This document shows positions 33,222-41,919 of a stretch of 64,000 nucleotides of DNA, in pieces. The position numbers were made by a program, and so were the translations under genes. Positions within the stretch are counted from its first letter, which is position 1, and every line of letters begins with the position of its first letter. The notes under the pieces are model-generated. The model ran no database searches. It was given only the letters and a program-made list of their open reading frames with translations, and had not been told where the DNA came from. Source of the stretch: Hymenobacter sp. CRA2 (lineage in GTDB: Bacteria; Bacteroidota; Bacteroidia; Cytophagales; Hymenobacteraceae); contig NZ_MVBC01000001.1 in the NCBI RefSeq assembly GCF_002007105.1, positions 682,001 through 746,000 on the forward strand, read 5' to 3'.

Positions 33222-35756
33222 CTAGCTAAGCTCCCCGCTTTGGGGCAACGAGGCGGGCGGCAGCGAGGCGCCGGGCTTCACCTTGATGCGGTTCAGGTTG
33301 AGCTCCAGGTCGTCGTCCTCCTCGTGGTACTGCTCGTCGTAGTGCTGAATCAGGGCGCTGTCGATGGTTTCGTCCTTGCCGTGCTCGAAGGTGACGAGCA
33401 GGGCCGGCAGCAAGATCAGGTTGGAGAAGTTGGTAATCAGCAGCGAAGCCGACATGAGCAAACCCAGCGCCTTGGTGCCGCCAAATTCGGAGAAGGCGAA
33501 GATGCTGAAGCCCACGAAGAGCACGATGCTGGTGTAGATCATGCTGGTGCCGGCCTCGCTCAGCGTGGTGCTGATGGCGGCCCGCACGCGGCGCCCGTTG
33601 GCGGCCATTTCCTGTCGGAACTTGGCTAGCAGGTGAATGGAGTTGTCGCCGTCGATGCCCAGCGCGATGCAGAAAATCAGGGCCGTGGCGGGCTTCAGCG
33701 CAATGCCGAAAAAGCCCATGATGCCGGCCGTAAGCAGCAGCGTCACGAAGTTGGGCACTAGGGTAAAGAACACCGAGCGGATGGAGCGGAACAACAGGAG
33801 CACAATCAAACCCACCAGTCCGAAGGCGTGAATCAGGCTGTTGCGCAGCGTGCCGATAACGTACTCGTTGCCCTTGGTGAAGAGGATGGTGGTGCCGGTC
33901 ATCTTCACCTCCATGCCCGTGCCCGTGAAGATTTCGTTGATCTGCGGCTGGATTTTGGTCAGCAGCAGGGTATCGAGGTTGCGGGAGCCGATATCGGCGA
34001 TTTTGAGGCTGATACGGGCTTTCTGACCCAACGAATCGGTGAAAGAACGCAGCAGCTTGTCGTCCATTCCGGTGGATAATTTGGGACTGGCGGCCGCGGT
34101 TTTGGTGCCAGCGGTGCTGGCTACGGCGCTATCGGTCGGGGCCGCAATGGCCCCGCGCGAACGGGCCAGGTAGCTCAGGATGAAGTTGCGCTCGGAGTTG
34201 TCAGGCAGGCGGTAATAGCTCGGGTCGCCGTTGTAGAAGGTCTGCGTAGCGGCCTTCAGGAAGGTCACGATGCTGATGGGCGAGGTCAGTTCGGGCTGGG
34301 TGCGCAGGTAGTTTTCAAGCCGGTCGATGCGCTCCAGATTGCTCAGCTTCAGGATGCCGCGCTTCTTGCCCGTGTCCACCACGATTTCCAGCGGCATCAC
34401 CCCGTTGAAGTGCTCCTCGAAGAACTTCAAGTCGGAGTTGACCGACGAGTTTTTCGGCAAATCATCCACCATGTACGACACGGCCTGCAGGCGCGAAGCG
34501 CCCAGCGCACCCAGCGCGCAGAGCACGAAAGCAATGCCGTAGACCGTGCCGCGGCGCTCCAGAACGAGGTAGTCGAAGAACTCCAGCAGCTTGGTCAGCG
34601 GCTTGGCATCGAGGTGCTCCAGCTGCTTGGGCGTGGGCGGCGGCAGGTAGGTAAAGACTATCGGGATGAGGATAATCGAGATGAAGAAGGCCGCGAAAAT
34701 GCTCAGCGTGGCCACCCAGCCGAACTGGTACAGGATGGCAATGTTGGTGAAGCAGAACACGAAAAAGCCGGTGGCCGTGGCCGTGTTGTTCATCAGGGTC
34801 ACCAGCCCGATTTTGCGCACTACGCGCACCATGGCCAGCACCTGGTTGCCCGAAATGCGGTAGTCGTAGTGGTAGCGGGAGAGCAGGTAAGTGCAGTTCG
34901 GGATGCCGATTACGATGAGAATGCTCGGAATCAGGCCCGTGAGCAGGGTGATTTTGTAGCCCAGCAGCACGATGGTGCCCACACACCAGATAACGGCTAC
35001 ACCCACAATCAGCAGCGGAAATACCACCGCCGACCACGTGCGGAAGAACACCAGCAGCGTGGCGCTGGTCACCAGGGCGGCCAGCATCAGGAAGAACTTC
35101 ATTTCGCCCGCTACCTTGGTGGTCATGGTGGAGCGCACGTAAGGCAGGCCGGCGTAGTGCAGGCGGATGTTGGTTTTCTTGGTGAAGCGCTCGGCGTGGC
35201 CCAGCACGTTCTTCATCACCGCCTGCCGCTTCGAGGAGTTCAGGTACTTCGGGTCCATCGTCAGGGCCAGCAGCGTGGCCCCGGTGGTGGGACTGATGAG
35301 CTGGCCCTTGTAGAACTCCTGCCGGTTCACGATTTGCATCAGCGAATCCAGCTCCCGCTGCGTTTGCGGGAAGGTGCGGAAGATGGGCGCCGTGGCGAAG
35401 CGCTGGTTGGTGGTGTCCTTGGTGAGCTGAATGAGCTTGGTCACCGACAGCACCCCGCTCACGCCCTCCACCTTGCTCAGCGTGTCGGTGAGCAGGCGCA
35501 GCTCGTTGAAGTTGCCGAGCCGGTACACCGAGCTGTCCTGCAGCCCGAGCACGAGCACATTGCCGTCCTCGCCGAAGGTATTTTTGAACTGCTGGAAGTA
35601 CACCATGTCCGGGTCGTCGGGCGATACGACCTGGGCAAAGTCGTAGGTCATTTCCACGTCCTTGGCCTTCCAGGCCATAAACGCGGTGATGATGGCCAGC
35701 AGCCCGACGAGCAGGCGGCGGTTCTTGATAATCAGCAGGGCAAGCTTACTCCACAT
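33222..35756 (-). CDS. RND-superfamily (MMPL-type) membrane exporter, 844 aa
   Basis: Two repeats, each of one helix, a large periplasmic loop and five helices, give the 12-helix RND layout. Helix 1 is LLVGLLAIITAFMAW. A sterol-sensing-like stretch includes SILIVIGIPNCTYLLSRYHYDY, and the matching stretch in repeat two is ATALIFCIALGIDGDNSIHLLAKFRQE. The sequence fits the predicted-exporter family COG1033. Substrate unknown. No membrane-fusion protein or outer-membrane channel is adjacent. The C-terminal tail (QHYDEQYHEEDDDLELNLNRI) is acidic. Confidence 0.88.
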   Translation of the reverse strand: MWSKLALLIIKNRRLLVGLLAIITAFMAWKAKDVEMTYDFAQVVSPDDPDMVYFQQFKNTFGEDGNVLVLGLQDSSVYRLGNFNELRLLTDTLSKVEGVSGVLSVTKLIQLTKDTTNQRFATAPIFRTFPQTQRELDSLMQIVNRQEFYKGQLISPTTGATLLALTMDPKYLNSSKRQAVMKNVLGHAERFTKKTNIRLHYAGLPYVRSTMTTKVAGEMKFFLMLAALVTSATLLVFFRTWSAVVFPLLIVGVAVIWCVGTIVLLGYKITLLTGLIPSILIVIGIPNCTYLLSRYHYDYRISGNQVLAMVRVVRKIGLVTLMNNTATATGFFVFCFTNIAILYQFGWVATLSIFAAFFISIILIPIVFTYLPPPTPKQLEHLDAKPLTKLLEFFDYLVLERRGTVYGIAFVLCALGALGASRLQAVSYMVDDLPKNSSVNSDLKFFEEHFNGVMPLEIVVDTGKKRGILKLSNLERIDRLENYLRTQPELTSPISIVTFLKAATQTFYNGDPSYYRLPDNSERNFILSYLARSRGAIAAPTDSAVASTAGTKTAAASPKLSTGMDDKLLRSFTDSLGQKARISLKIADIGSRNLDTLLLTKIQPQINEIFTGTGMEVKMTGTTILFTKGNEYVIGTLRNSLIHAFGLVGLIVLLLFRSIRSVFFTLVPNFVTLLLTAGIMGFFGIALKPATALIFCIALGIDGDNSIHLLAKFRQEMAANGRRVRAAISTTLSEAGTSMIYTSIVLFVGFSIFAFSEFGGTKALGLLMSASLLITNFSNLILLPALLVTFEHGKDETIDSALIQHYDEQYHEEDDDLELNLNRIKVKPGASLPPASLPQSGELS

Positions 35757-35875
35757 CGGCTACAGCAGGAAAATTGGGGCAAAGGTACACAATGGGTAGC
35801 GGGGTATTTTTCGGGGGCAAATAGCACCCCGGCAGGAAAATTCAGACTTTGAACAAGTATCTGAAAACCAGTATG

Positions 35876-35905
35876 TTGAAAAGCGCGTAGAAGCCCGTAC
35901 TTTTC
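35876..35905 (+). promoter_or_regulatory. Bacteroidota-type promoter
   Basis: TTG at 35876-35878, exactly 19 bp, then TACTTTTC at 35898-35905 (7 of 8 to TAnnTTTG). The ATG of the next gene is at 35955. The -7 context CCCGTACTTTT is shared with the pit promoter. Confidence 0.6.
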
Positions 35906-35954
35906 CTGCCGGACCCGTGCAACCTTTTGCCTCTGCGCCGGCTCCTAGACCACA

Positions 35955-36359
35955 ATGACGCTTTACCACTCGCCCGCAGCCTCGCTGACGTACAACGCGG
36001 CCGACGACACCCTGCACCTGAGCTTTAACGCCACGCACCTCGATCTGTCCTTTGGGCAGGCCTACCAGTGCGCCCTACAGGAAATGCTGGACAAAAACGT
36101 GGCCAAGCTCCTACTCGACCTGAAGCGCAACGCCCCGCCGGCCGACGACCACGAGCAGTGGCTGGTAGAGCCGTTGCAGGCGCACCTACCGACGCGCATC
36201 AGCCGCCCGGTGTTCATTGCCGCCGTGCTCAGCGAAGGCCAATACCAATACCAGATCAGCAACTGCCCCACCAGCGGTACCACCTTCATTCCCGAGCAAG
36301 TGGAGTTCAACTACTTCACCTCCCGCCGCGAAGCCGCCGCTTGGCTCAACGGGCAATAA
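35955..36359 (+). CDS. Hypothetical STAS-like-fold protein, 134 aa
   Basis: The pattern of strands and helices (ADDTLHLSFNATHLDL, VAKLLLDLKRNAPP, PVFIAAVLSEGQYQYQI) suggests a small alpha/beta protein like SpoIIAA/STAS domains, though no signature residues confirm it. No signal peptide. It has its own promoter and ends at a strong bidirectional terminator. Function unknown. Confidence 0.65.
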   Translation: MTLYHSPAASLTYNAADDTLHLSFNATHLDLSFGQAYQCALQEMLDKNVAKLLLDLKRNAPPADDHEQWLVEPLQAHLPTRISRPVFIAAVLSEGQYQYQISNCPTSGTTFIPEQVEFNYFTSRREAAAWLNGQ

Positions 36360-36374
36360 CCCCACCATAGATTG

Positions 36375-36416
36375 CAGCAAAAAGGCCCCGGACGTTGGTC
36401 CGGGGCCTTTTTGCTG
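36375..36416. terminator. Bidirectional terminator, 19-bp stem
   Basis: 36375-36393 and 36398-36416 are perfectly complementary with a 4-nt loop (GTTG). A-run and T-run flank the GC core, serving the plus gene ending at 36359 and glyS ending at 36435. Confidence 0.92.
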
Positions 36417-36434
36417 TTTAGCAGTTCGCTGCTT

Positions 36435-37955
36435 TTACAGCTGGTCGAAGATGCGCGAAAGGCTCACGGCCTCACCGATGTAGCCGCGCAGCTCGCTGAT
36501 GGGCATGCGCGTCTGCTCGCGCGAGTCGCGGTGGCGCACCGTCACGGTCTCGTCTTCCAGCGTCTGGTGGTCGACGGCAATGCAGAAGGGCGTACCGATG
36601 AGGTCCTGGCGGGTGTAGCGCGTGCCGATGCTGTCCTTCTCCTCCACCACGAGGCGGAAGTCGTGGCGCAGCGAGTTGTAGATTTCGTTGGCCTTCTGGG
36701 GCAGCCCGTCCTTTTTCACCAGCGGGAAGATGGCCGCCTTGATGGGCGCCACGGCCGGGTGCAGGCGCAGCAGCTTGCGGGTTTTGGTCTTCTGCTCCTC
36801 GCCTTCGCCCTCGGTAATGGTTTCTTCCTGGTAGGCCTGGCAGAGCGTGGCCAGGAACAGGCGGTCGGCGCCCACAGAGGTTTCCACCACGTAGGGCACG
36901 TAGTTGCCGTAGGGCTTGCCGGTTTCGGGGTTCACGTCGTTGTCGAAGTACTGCTGCTTTTTGCGGCTGTACTGCTGGTGCTGGGTCAGGTCGAAGTCGG
37001 AGCGGGAGTGGATGCCCTCGATTTCCTTGAAGCCGAAGGGGAATTCGTACTCGATGTCGACGGCAGCCTTGGCGTAGTGGGCCAGCTTTTCGTGGTCGTG
37101 GAAGCGCAGCTTGTCGGCGGGCAGGCCCATCACCTCGTGCCAGCGGCGGCGGGCGGCTTTCCAGTGCTCATACCACTCGCCCTCGGTGCCAGGGCGCACG
37201 AAGAACTGCATTTCCATCTGCTCAAACTCCCGCATGCGGAAGATGAACTGCCGGGCCACAATCTCGTTGCGGAAGGCCTTGCCGATCTGGGCAATGCCGA
37301 ACGGCACCTTCTGGCGGGCCGACTTCTGCACGTTCAGGAAGTTCACGAAAATGCCCTGAGCGGTTTCGGGGCGCAGGTAGATTTCGCTGGAGCCCTCGGC
37401 CACGGCCCCCATCTGCGTGGAGAACATCAGGTTGAACTGGCGCACATCGGTCCAGTTCGCCGTTTTGCTGATCGGGCAGAGGATCTGCTCGTCGATGATG
37501 AGCTGCTTCACGCCCGGCAGGTCGTTCACCGTCAGTAGGCGGCCCAGCTCGGCCAGCAGGGTTTCGGCGCGGGCCAGTTCGCCGTTCTTCTCGTACTCGG
37601 CGGCTTTGTCTTCGATCAGCACGTCGGCGCGGTAGCGCTTCTTGCTGTCGAGGTTGTCGATGAGCGGGTCCGAAAAGCCGTCGACGTGGCCGGAGGCTTT
37701 CCAGGTGGTCGGATGCATGAAGATGGCCGCGTCGATGCCCACCACGTTCTGGTTGAGCTGGGTCATGGCCTTCCACCAGAGCTGCTTCAGGTTATTCTTC
37801 AGCTCCACGCCGTTGGGGCCGTAGTCGTACACGGCGGCCAGGCCGTCGTAGATTTCGGAGGAGGGGAATACAAAGCCGTATTCCTTGGCGTGGGCCACGA
37901 TATCGGCCAGGGTGCCTTCGGTGGTATTGGCGGCTTGCTGCGCGGGCTTGCTCAT
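36435..37955 (-). CDS. glyS: Glycyl-tRNA synthetase, single-chain class II type
   Basis: This dimeric enzyme charges tRNA-Gly. The 506 residues start with a typical EYGFVFPSSEIYDGLAAVYDYGPNG, followed by HPTTWKASGHVDGFSDPL, class II motif 2 (AFRNEIVARQFIFRMREFEQMEM) and motif 3 (GADRLFLATL). The C-terminal anticodon-binding domain ends YIGEAVSLSRIFDQL. It is the alpha2 form found in most Bacteroidota, not the alpha2beta2 form of E. coli. Single gene. Confidence 0.96.
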   Translation of the reverse strand: MSKPAQQAANTTEGTLADIVAHAKEYGFVFPSSEIYDGLAAVYDYGPNGVELKNNLKQLWWKAMTQLNQNVVGIDAAIFMHPTTWKASGHVDGFSDPLIDNLDSKKRYRADVLIEDKAAEYEKNGELARAETLLAELGRLLTVNDLPGVKQLIIDEQILCPISKTANWTDVRQFNLMFSTQMGAVAEGSSEIYLRPETAQGIFVNFLNVQKSARQKVPFGIAQIGKAFRNEIVARQFIFRMREFEQMEMQFFVRPGTEGEWYEHWKAARRRWHEVMGLPADKLRFHDHEKLAHYAKAAVDIEYEFPFGFKEIEGIHSRSDFDLTQHQQYSRKKQQYFDNDVNPETGKPYGNYVPYVVETSVGADRLFLATLCQAYQEETITEGEGEEQKTKTRKLLRLHPAVAPIKAAIFPLVKKDGLPQKANEIYNSLRHDFRLVVEEKDSIGTRYTRQDLIGTPFCIAVDHQTLEDETVTVRHRDSREQTRMPISELRGYIGEAVSLSRIFDQL

Positions 37956-37965
37956 GGGTAGAGTA

Positions 37966-38054
37966 GAAGTGAGAAGCGAGAAGTAAGAAGTGAGAAGGGA
38001 CTTCAGCCAGGTTTGGCAAGGGTCTCACCTCTCTGTACTGACTTCTCACTTCTT
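37966..38054. repeat. AGAAGTGAGAAG repeats with a 13-bp inverted partner
   Basis: GAGAAG/AGAAGTGAG words repeat in tandem over 37966-37997. AAGAAGTGAGAAG (37985-37997) has a perfect inverted copy at 38042-38054, 44 bp away, so a hairpin can form. I see no gene in 37956-38229. Confidence 0.65.
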
Positions 38055-38229
38055 GGATCAGGGGCAAAAGTAGGGCGAAGATGCGAAGGGCCGCACGGCG
38101 CGGCCCCGGCCCGTGCGTGCGAAGTACGGGGCTGGTAAGCTACTATTGTTAAACTTTTTGCAGAAGCCTTGGTACAAGGCCTGACCCGCAGGCGCCCGGG
38201 GCAGCGCATTGAGTAACAATTTCATAATC

Positions 38230-38259
38230 TTGCGCCCCTTTTTGCTGCCCGTACTTTTG
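38230..38259 (+). promoter_or_regulatory. Bacteroidota-type promoter of the phosphate transporter
   Basis: TTG at 38230-38232, exactly 19 bp, and TACTTTTG at 38252-38259, a full match to TAnnTTTG. The ATG is at 38297, giving a leader of roughly 30 nt. Confidence 0.7.
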
Positions 38260-38296
38260 GCGGCCCATTTCCCTTCGCTCACCAACCCTTTCCCAT

Positions 38297-39697
38297 ATGC
38301 TTGGCTTAGAGCCTCAAGTGCTCCTGCTGCTGCTGGTGTGCCTGATTGCCGCTTGCGCGTTCGAATTCGTCAACGGCTTTCACGACACGGCCAACGCCGT
38401 AGCAACCGTCATTTACACCAATACCCTGCGGCCCTGGGTGGCCGTCATCTGGTCGGCGTTCTGGAACTTCATCGGCGTGTTCGGCGGCGGCATCGGCGTG
38501 GCCATGGGTATTGTGTACCTGCTGCCCGTCGAGAGTCTGGTCGATCAGAACATCTACCACGGCATAGCCATGGTGGGCGCCCTGATTCTGGCGGCCATCA
38601 TCTGGAACGTGGGCACGTGGTACTACGGCATCCCGGCCTCGTCCTCGCACGCGCTCATCGGCTCCATCCTCGGCGTGGGCATTGCCTTTTCCCTGCTGCC
38701 CGATACCAACGGCGCCGCCGTCAACTGGAGCAAGGCCTCCGAAACCGGCATTGCCCTGCTCGTCGGCCCGCTGTTCGGCTTCACCCTGACCATCATCCTG
38801 ATGTTCATCCTGAAGCGGTTCGTCAAGTCCAAGGCCATTTTTAAGGAGCCGCACAAGCGCAAGCCGCCACCCCTCTGGATCCGCCTCATCCTGATTGCCA
38901 CCTGCACGCTGGTGAGCTTTTTCCACGGCTCCAACGACGGCCAGAAGGGCGTGGGCCTGATCATGCTCATCCTGATTGGCATCCTGCCCTTCAAGTTCGC
39001 CCTTGACGCGTCGAAGAACCCGCTGGACATGCGCGCCTCGCTGGCCCAGGTGGAGCAGGTGATGAGCCGCGTCAACGCCGCCGAACTGGCGCCCGACGAG
39101 CAGGAAGCGCTGCAGGAAGTCAACCAGCAAACGGCCACGCTGGACCGCATCTTCGCCGGCAAAACCGACGTGAAGCAGCTGCCCGAAGCCGACCGGTTCC
39201 AGATTCGCAAGGCCATCCTGCTCACCTACACCCGCGCCAAGAAGCTCATGGGCAGCGAGCGGGTGAGCCTGAGCCCGCAGGACCGCAAAGTCTACGAAGG
39301 CGCCATCGAGAACATGCGCGGCTTCACCGACTACGCCCCCAAGTGGGTTATCCTGATTGTGTCGCTCTCGCTGGGCCTGGGCACCATGATCGGCTGGAAG
39401 CGCATCGTGGTAACTATCGGTGAGCGGATCGGCAAGGAACACCTGACTTACGCGCAGGGCGCTTCGTCGGAGCTGATTGCGGCTGCCATGATCGGGGCCA
39501 GCACGCAGCTCCACCTGCCCTCTTCCACCACGCACGTGCTGTCGTCGGCCATTGCCGGCTCCATGGTGGCCAACCGCGGCATTAAAAACCTGAACCCGCA
39601 GATGGTGCGCAACATCGCCCTGGCCTGGGTGCTTACGCTGCCGGTGACCATGGTGCTGTCGGGCGTGATATTTCTGTTGTTCCGCGCCCTGCTGTAA
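38297..39697 (+). CDS. Pit-family inorganic phosphate transporter
   Basis: The 466-residue membrane protein has the Pit signatures FEFVNGFHDTANAVATVIYT near the N-terminus and, in the second repeat, ASTQLHLPSSTTHVLSSAIAGS; SFFHGSNDGQKGVG is also typical. Pit proteins take up metal-phosphate by proton symport. A ~110-residue cytoplasmic domain (ASLAQVEQVMSRVNAAELAP onward) interrupts the two halves. No DUF47/PhoU regulator gene is adjacent. Own promoter and own terminator. Confidence 0.93.
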   Translation: MLGLEPQVLLLLLVCLIAACAFEFVNGFHDTANAVATVIYTNTLRPWVAVIWSAFWNFIGVFGGGIGVAMGIVYLLPVESLVDQNIYHGIAMVGALILAAIIWNVGTWYYGIPASSSHALIGSILGVGIAFSLLPDTNGAAVNWSKASETGIALLVGPLFGFTLTIILMFILKRFVKSKAIFKEPHKRKPPPLWIRLILIATCTLVSFFHGSNDGQKGVGLIMLILIGILPFKFALDASKNPLDMRASLAQVEQVMSRVNAAELAPDEQEALQEVNQQTATLDRIFAGKTDVKQLPEADRFQIRKAILLTYTRAKKLMGSERVSLSPQDRKVYEGAIENMRGFTDYAPKWVILIVSLSLGLGTMIGWKRIVVTIGERIGKEHLTYAQGASSELIAAAMIGASTQLHLPSSTTHVLSSAIAGSMVANRGIKNLNPQMVRNIALAWVLTLPVTMVLSGVIFLLFRALL

Positions 39698-39721
39698 GCT
39701 CGGCCGCCGACCCGCTTAAAC

Positions 39722-39758
39722 ACAAAAAAGCCGCTCCTGACCGGGGCGGCTTTTTTGT
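39722..39758 (+). terminator. Terminator of the phosphate transporter
   Basis: ACAAAAAAGCCGC-TCC pairs with GGG-GCGGCTTTTTTGT (39722-39737 with 39743-39758, one G-T pair), 5-nt loop, T6 tail. Confidence 0.9.
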
Positions 39759-39847
39759 TTGGCAGTTTATGCGTACCGAAGCAGGGTTGTACGGTAAATT
39801 GACTTATTCGGTTGCCTTTGCACCGCTGAATCTTTACATTCAGCTAC

Positions 39848-39890
39848 TTATCCACTTATCAACAACAAAATACGGCTGATTTGTGGATAA
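39848..39890. other. DnaA-box cluster A (possible second part of oriC)
   Basis: Three boxes lie in 43 bp: TTATCCACT (39848-39856), TTATCAACA (39856-39864) and, on the minus strand, a perfect TTATCCACA (39882-39890). The stretch is intergenic, between the pit terminator and the stop of the gene at 39899. Confidence 0.6.
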
Positions 39891-39898
39891 CCTAAGCC

Positions 39899-40378
39899 TT
39901 AAGCAGGCCACTGCACCTCCAGATCATCGTTGATGTACACCCCGAAATTGACGAACTGCAGCTCGCCTTCATCGAAGTATAAGTCAATCATCTCCTTCTC
40001 GTAGGAGAGGCGCACTTCGCCGGTATCCACCTTTTCCACCTCGCCCTGCTCGTGCCCGTGGCGGCGCATCAGGGCCTGGATTTCTTCCGGCGACTTGCCG
40101 TGAATCGGCTCGCCGTAGAGGCGCATGCCGGGATGGTCGGTTTCGATGCAGGAGAGGCGGTAATCGTCTTCGCGGTCGAAATACAGCGAGTAGCCTTCTT
40201 CCAGGTAGTTCCAGGCCTGGTGCTCGAACTCGTCGTCGTCCTCCGACTCTTCAATTTCTTCTGGTTCGCCCATCAGGGCGCGTACTTCGTCCATGCTGGC
40301 ACCGAACTTCAGCGGGCCCATGCCTTGGCCCAACACGATTTCGTTTTCCTCGGTGCTGCGGGGTTGGGGCGTGTTCAT
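39899..40378 (-). CDS. Acidic hypothetical protein, 159 aa
   Basis: The product contains GQGMGPLKFGASMDEVRALMGEP, a motif shared by many small bacterial proteins of unknown function, a strongly acidic patch (EEIEESEDDDEFEHQ) and a C-terminal beta-rich half. No signal peptide. It lies between two DnaA-box clusters. Its function is unknown. Confidence 0.7.
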   Translation of the reverse strand: MNTPQPRSTEENEIVLGQGMGPLKFGASMDEVRALMGEPEEIEESEDDDEFEHQAWNYLEEGYSLYFDREDDYRLSCIETDHPGMRLYGEPIHGKSPEEIQALMRRHGHEQGEVEKVDTGEVRLSYEKEMIDLYFDEGELQFVNFGVYINDDLEVQWPA

Positions 40379-40498
40379 ATCAGTAGGGTTTGGGAGGTTG
40401 GTAGCGGGGTAAAGGTAGGTGAGAGGAATGGCTAAATGGTTGGATGATTAAATGGCTGGTCGTGTCGGTGTCACGAGAACAATCAACCTTTCATCCGT

Positions 40499-40990
40499 TC
40501 ATTTTCCATAGCGCTGCTCGAAGTCGGCTTTCTGCTGCAGGTAATCGGGGTGCTGTTTGGCCTCGTCCCATTTGGCTTTGAAGATGGCCGCAGCTTCGGC
40601 CTTTTCCGGGTCTTCGGGGTCGCGTGGCAGCTCGGCCCGGCCGTGGGCGCCGCTCTGGCCTTTTTTATCGTCGGGCACCGGGCCCGCGTACTTTTTGCCG
40701 CCGCGGTGATTGGCGTAGCGCCGGGCCCGGGTGAAGCCCATCTGCAGAAACTTGCGGGCCATGTCGGCTCCCACAAAATCCTTGGCGGCCAAATAGGCCA
40801 GAAACAGCCCGTAAATCGTCTCGGAGGACTCGCGGGCTATGGCGGGCGTCTTAAAGCGCCAGAAGGGCAGGATTTCGCTCTTATAGGGCTGCACGAGCAA
40901 AACGCCCTGCTCACCCTTGCCCACCCGGTAGCATTCGGGGTGCTGGCGGAAGTCGACTTGGCGGAAATCCTGGTTGTAATCAAAGGGCAT
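40499..40990 (-). CDS. DUF4385 protein, 163 aa
   Basis: ATG at 40990 begins MPFDYNQDFRQVDFRQHPE, followed by CYRVGKGEQGVLLVQPYKS and a helical part (AKDFVGADMARKFLQMGFTR), which is the DUF4385 pattern. A longer upstream frame to 41062 adds 24 unrelated residues. The C-terminus is charged. Function unknown; the family is widespread in bacteria. Confidence 0.85.
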   Translation of the reverse strand: MPFDYNQDFRQVDFRQHPECYRVGKGEQGVLLVQPYKSEILPFWRFKTPAIARESSETIYGLFLAYLAAKDFVGADMARKFLQMGFTRARRYANHRGGKKYAGPVPDDKKGQSGAHGRAELPRDPEDPEKAEAAAIFKAKWDEAKQHPDYLQQKADFEQRYGK

Positions 40991-41215
40991 ACGGGCGCGG
41001 CAGCTACGAAGGGCTGTATACGCAAGCCGCCCCGGAAGGTGTCCTAGCCGGTGCAGCCGCACTGCTTCGCTCAGGCCAGCTTGCCTTAGCCGGACGCATA
41101 CGAACGGTGGGTGTTCTGCCTAAGCGCGGCCCCCGCCTTTTTCCGGAGCCTGCTTTCCCGTCCAAGCCAAGGTTCGGCTCGCTTCATTCTGAAAGCCCGC
41201 TTTTCCGTCAGCCCG

Positions 41216-41700
41216 ACTTATCCACGTGCCTAATAACTTTTCACTAAATAAAATTTTAAGAATCTTTTTTGTCTTCAGTTGTTAGGGCTGTTCATAAGTG
41301 GATAAAAAAACGGCTTATGCACAGGGCTTGATAACATGTGTACAAGAACGGATTTATACACCGGCTATCCACATAGGGTGTGCAAATCATTACGCTGATA
41401 AACAAGCAATTAACAGCTTTTTAGACAATCCACATACTTGTGCACAAGGGTGTGAATTCACATTCCTCGGCGTCGTGGATAGCGTCGATTCCGTGGGGAA
41501 GTTGTCCACGGCTGTCCACACCGCTTCGGCACTGGTAAGCGCGGTAAAGGGCCAAAAAAACTTATCCGCTATTTCTCCACGGCTGTCCACGGTTATCCGG
41601 GCGTTATCCACGCATTATCCCCAGGTTAGCCCGGCACCCCCGTCTGAGCGCCAAAGTATTCCACATTGGCCTGTGGATACGTGGATAACTGATAATCAAG
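41216..41700. other. oriC: Candidate chromosomal origin oriC: dense DnaA boxes and AT-rich segment
   Basis: I count about 15-18 DnaA-box-like nonamers on both strands. Among the better ones: TTATCCACG (41218), TTATCCACT on minus (41297), TTATGCACA (41315), CTATCCACA (41365), TTGTGCACA within the palindrome CTTGTGCACAAG (41437-41448), TTGTCCACG (41502), CTGTCCACA (41512), TTATCCACG (41604), TTATCCCCA (41615), GTATCCACA on minus (41672) and TTATCCACG on minus (41680). An AT-rich segment (35 of 40 bases, 41231-41270) fits a DNA-unwinding element. A 156-codon frame across 41298-41768 is composed of these boxes and is not a gene. Confidence 0.75.
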
Positions 41701-41867
41701 CCCAAACAACCCCCCTGATAATCAGGTGGAAGTTACTTACAGCCGAAAAATCAGCCCCAAATCAGTAACCAGAGTGCCGTGCGCCTTTTGTATACCTGCC
41801 CGCTGCCCGGGGGCCTAAGGCAGCTACCACCAAAGTGGCCAAAACCGAAGTAGCAGGAGCACGAAAA

Positions 41868-41892
41868 AGCCCCGCCGCAATGCGACGGGGCT
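41868..41892 (-). terminator. Terminator of the Ig-like lipoprotein gene
   Basis: AGCCCCG-C-CGC pairs with GCG-A-CGGGGCT (41868-41892; one mismatch, 3-nt loop). On the minus strand TTTTTCG follows. Confidence 0.85.
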
Positions 41893-41919
41893 GAACAGGT
41901 GAGGGCGTTGAACGGCCTA

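Noticed and set aside
38058-38285. Minus-strand frame of 75 codons between glyS and the Pit gene
   Set aside because: Overlaps the well-supported plus-strand promoter and has no family features.
41298-41768. Open frame of 156 codons on the plus strand
   Set aside because: It consists of DnaA-box-like words read in frame, has no domain or signal features, and overlaps the oriC candidate.
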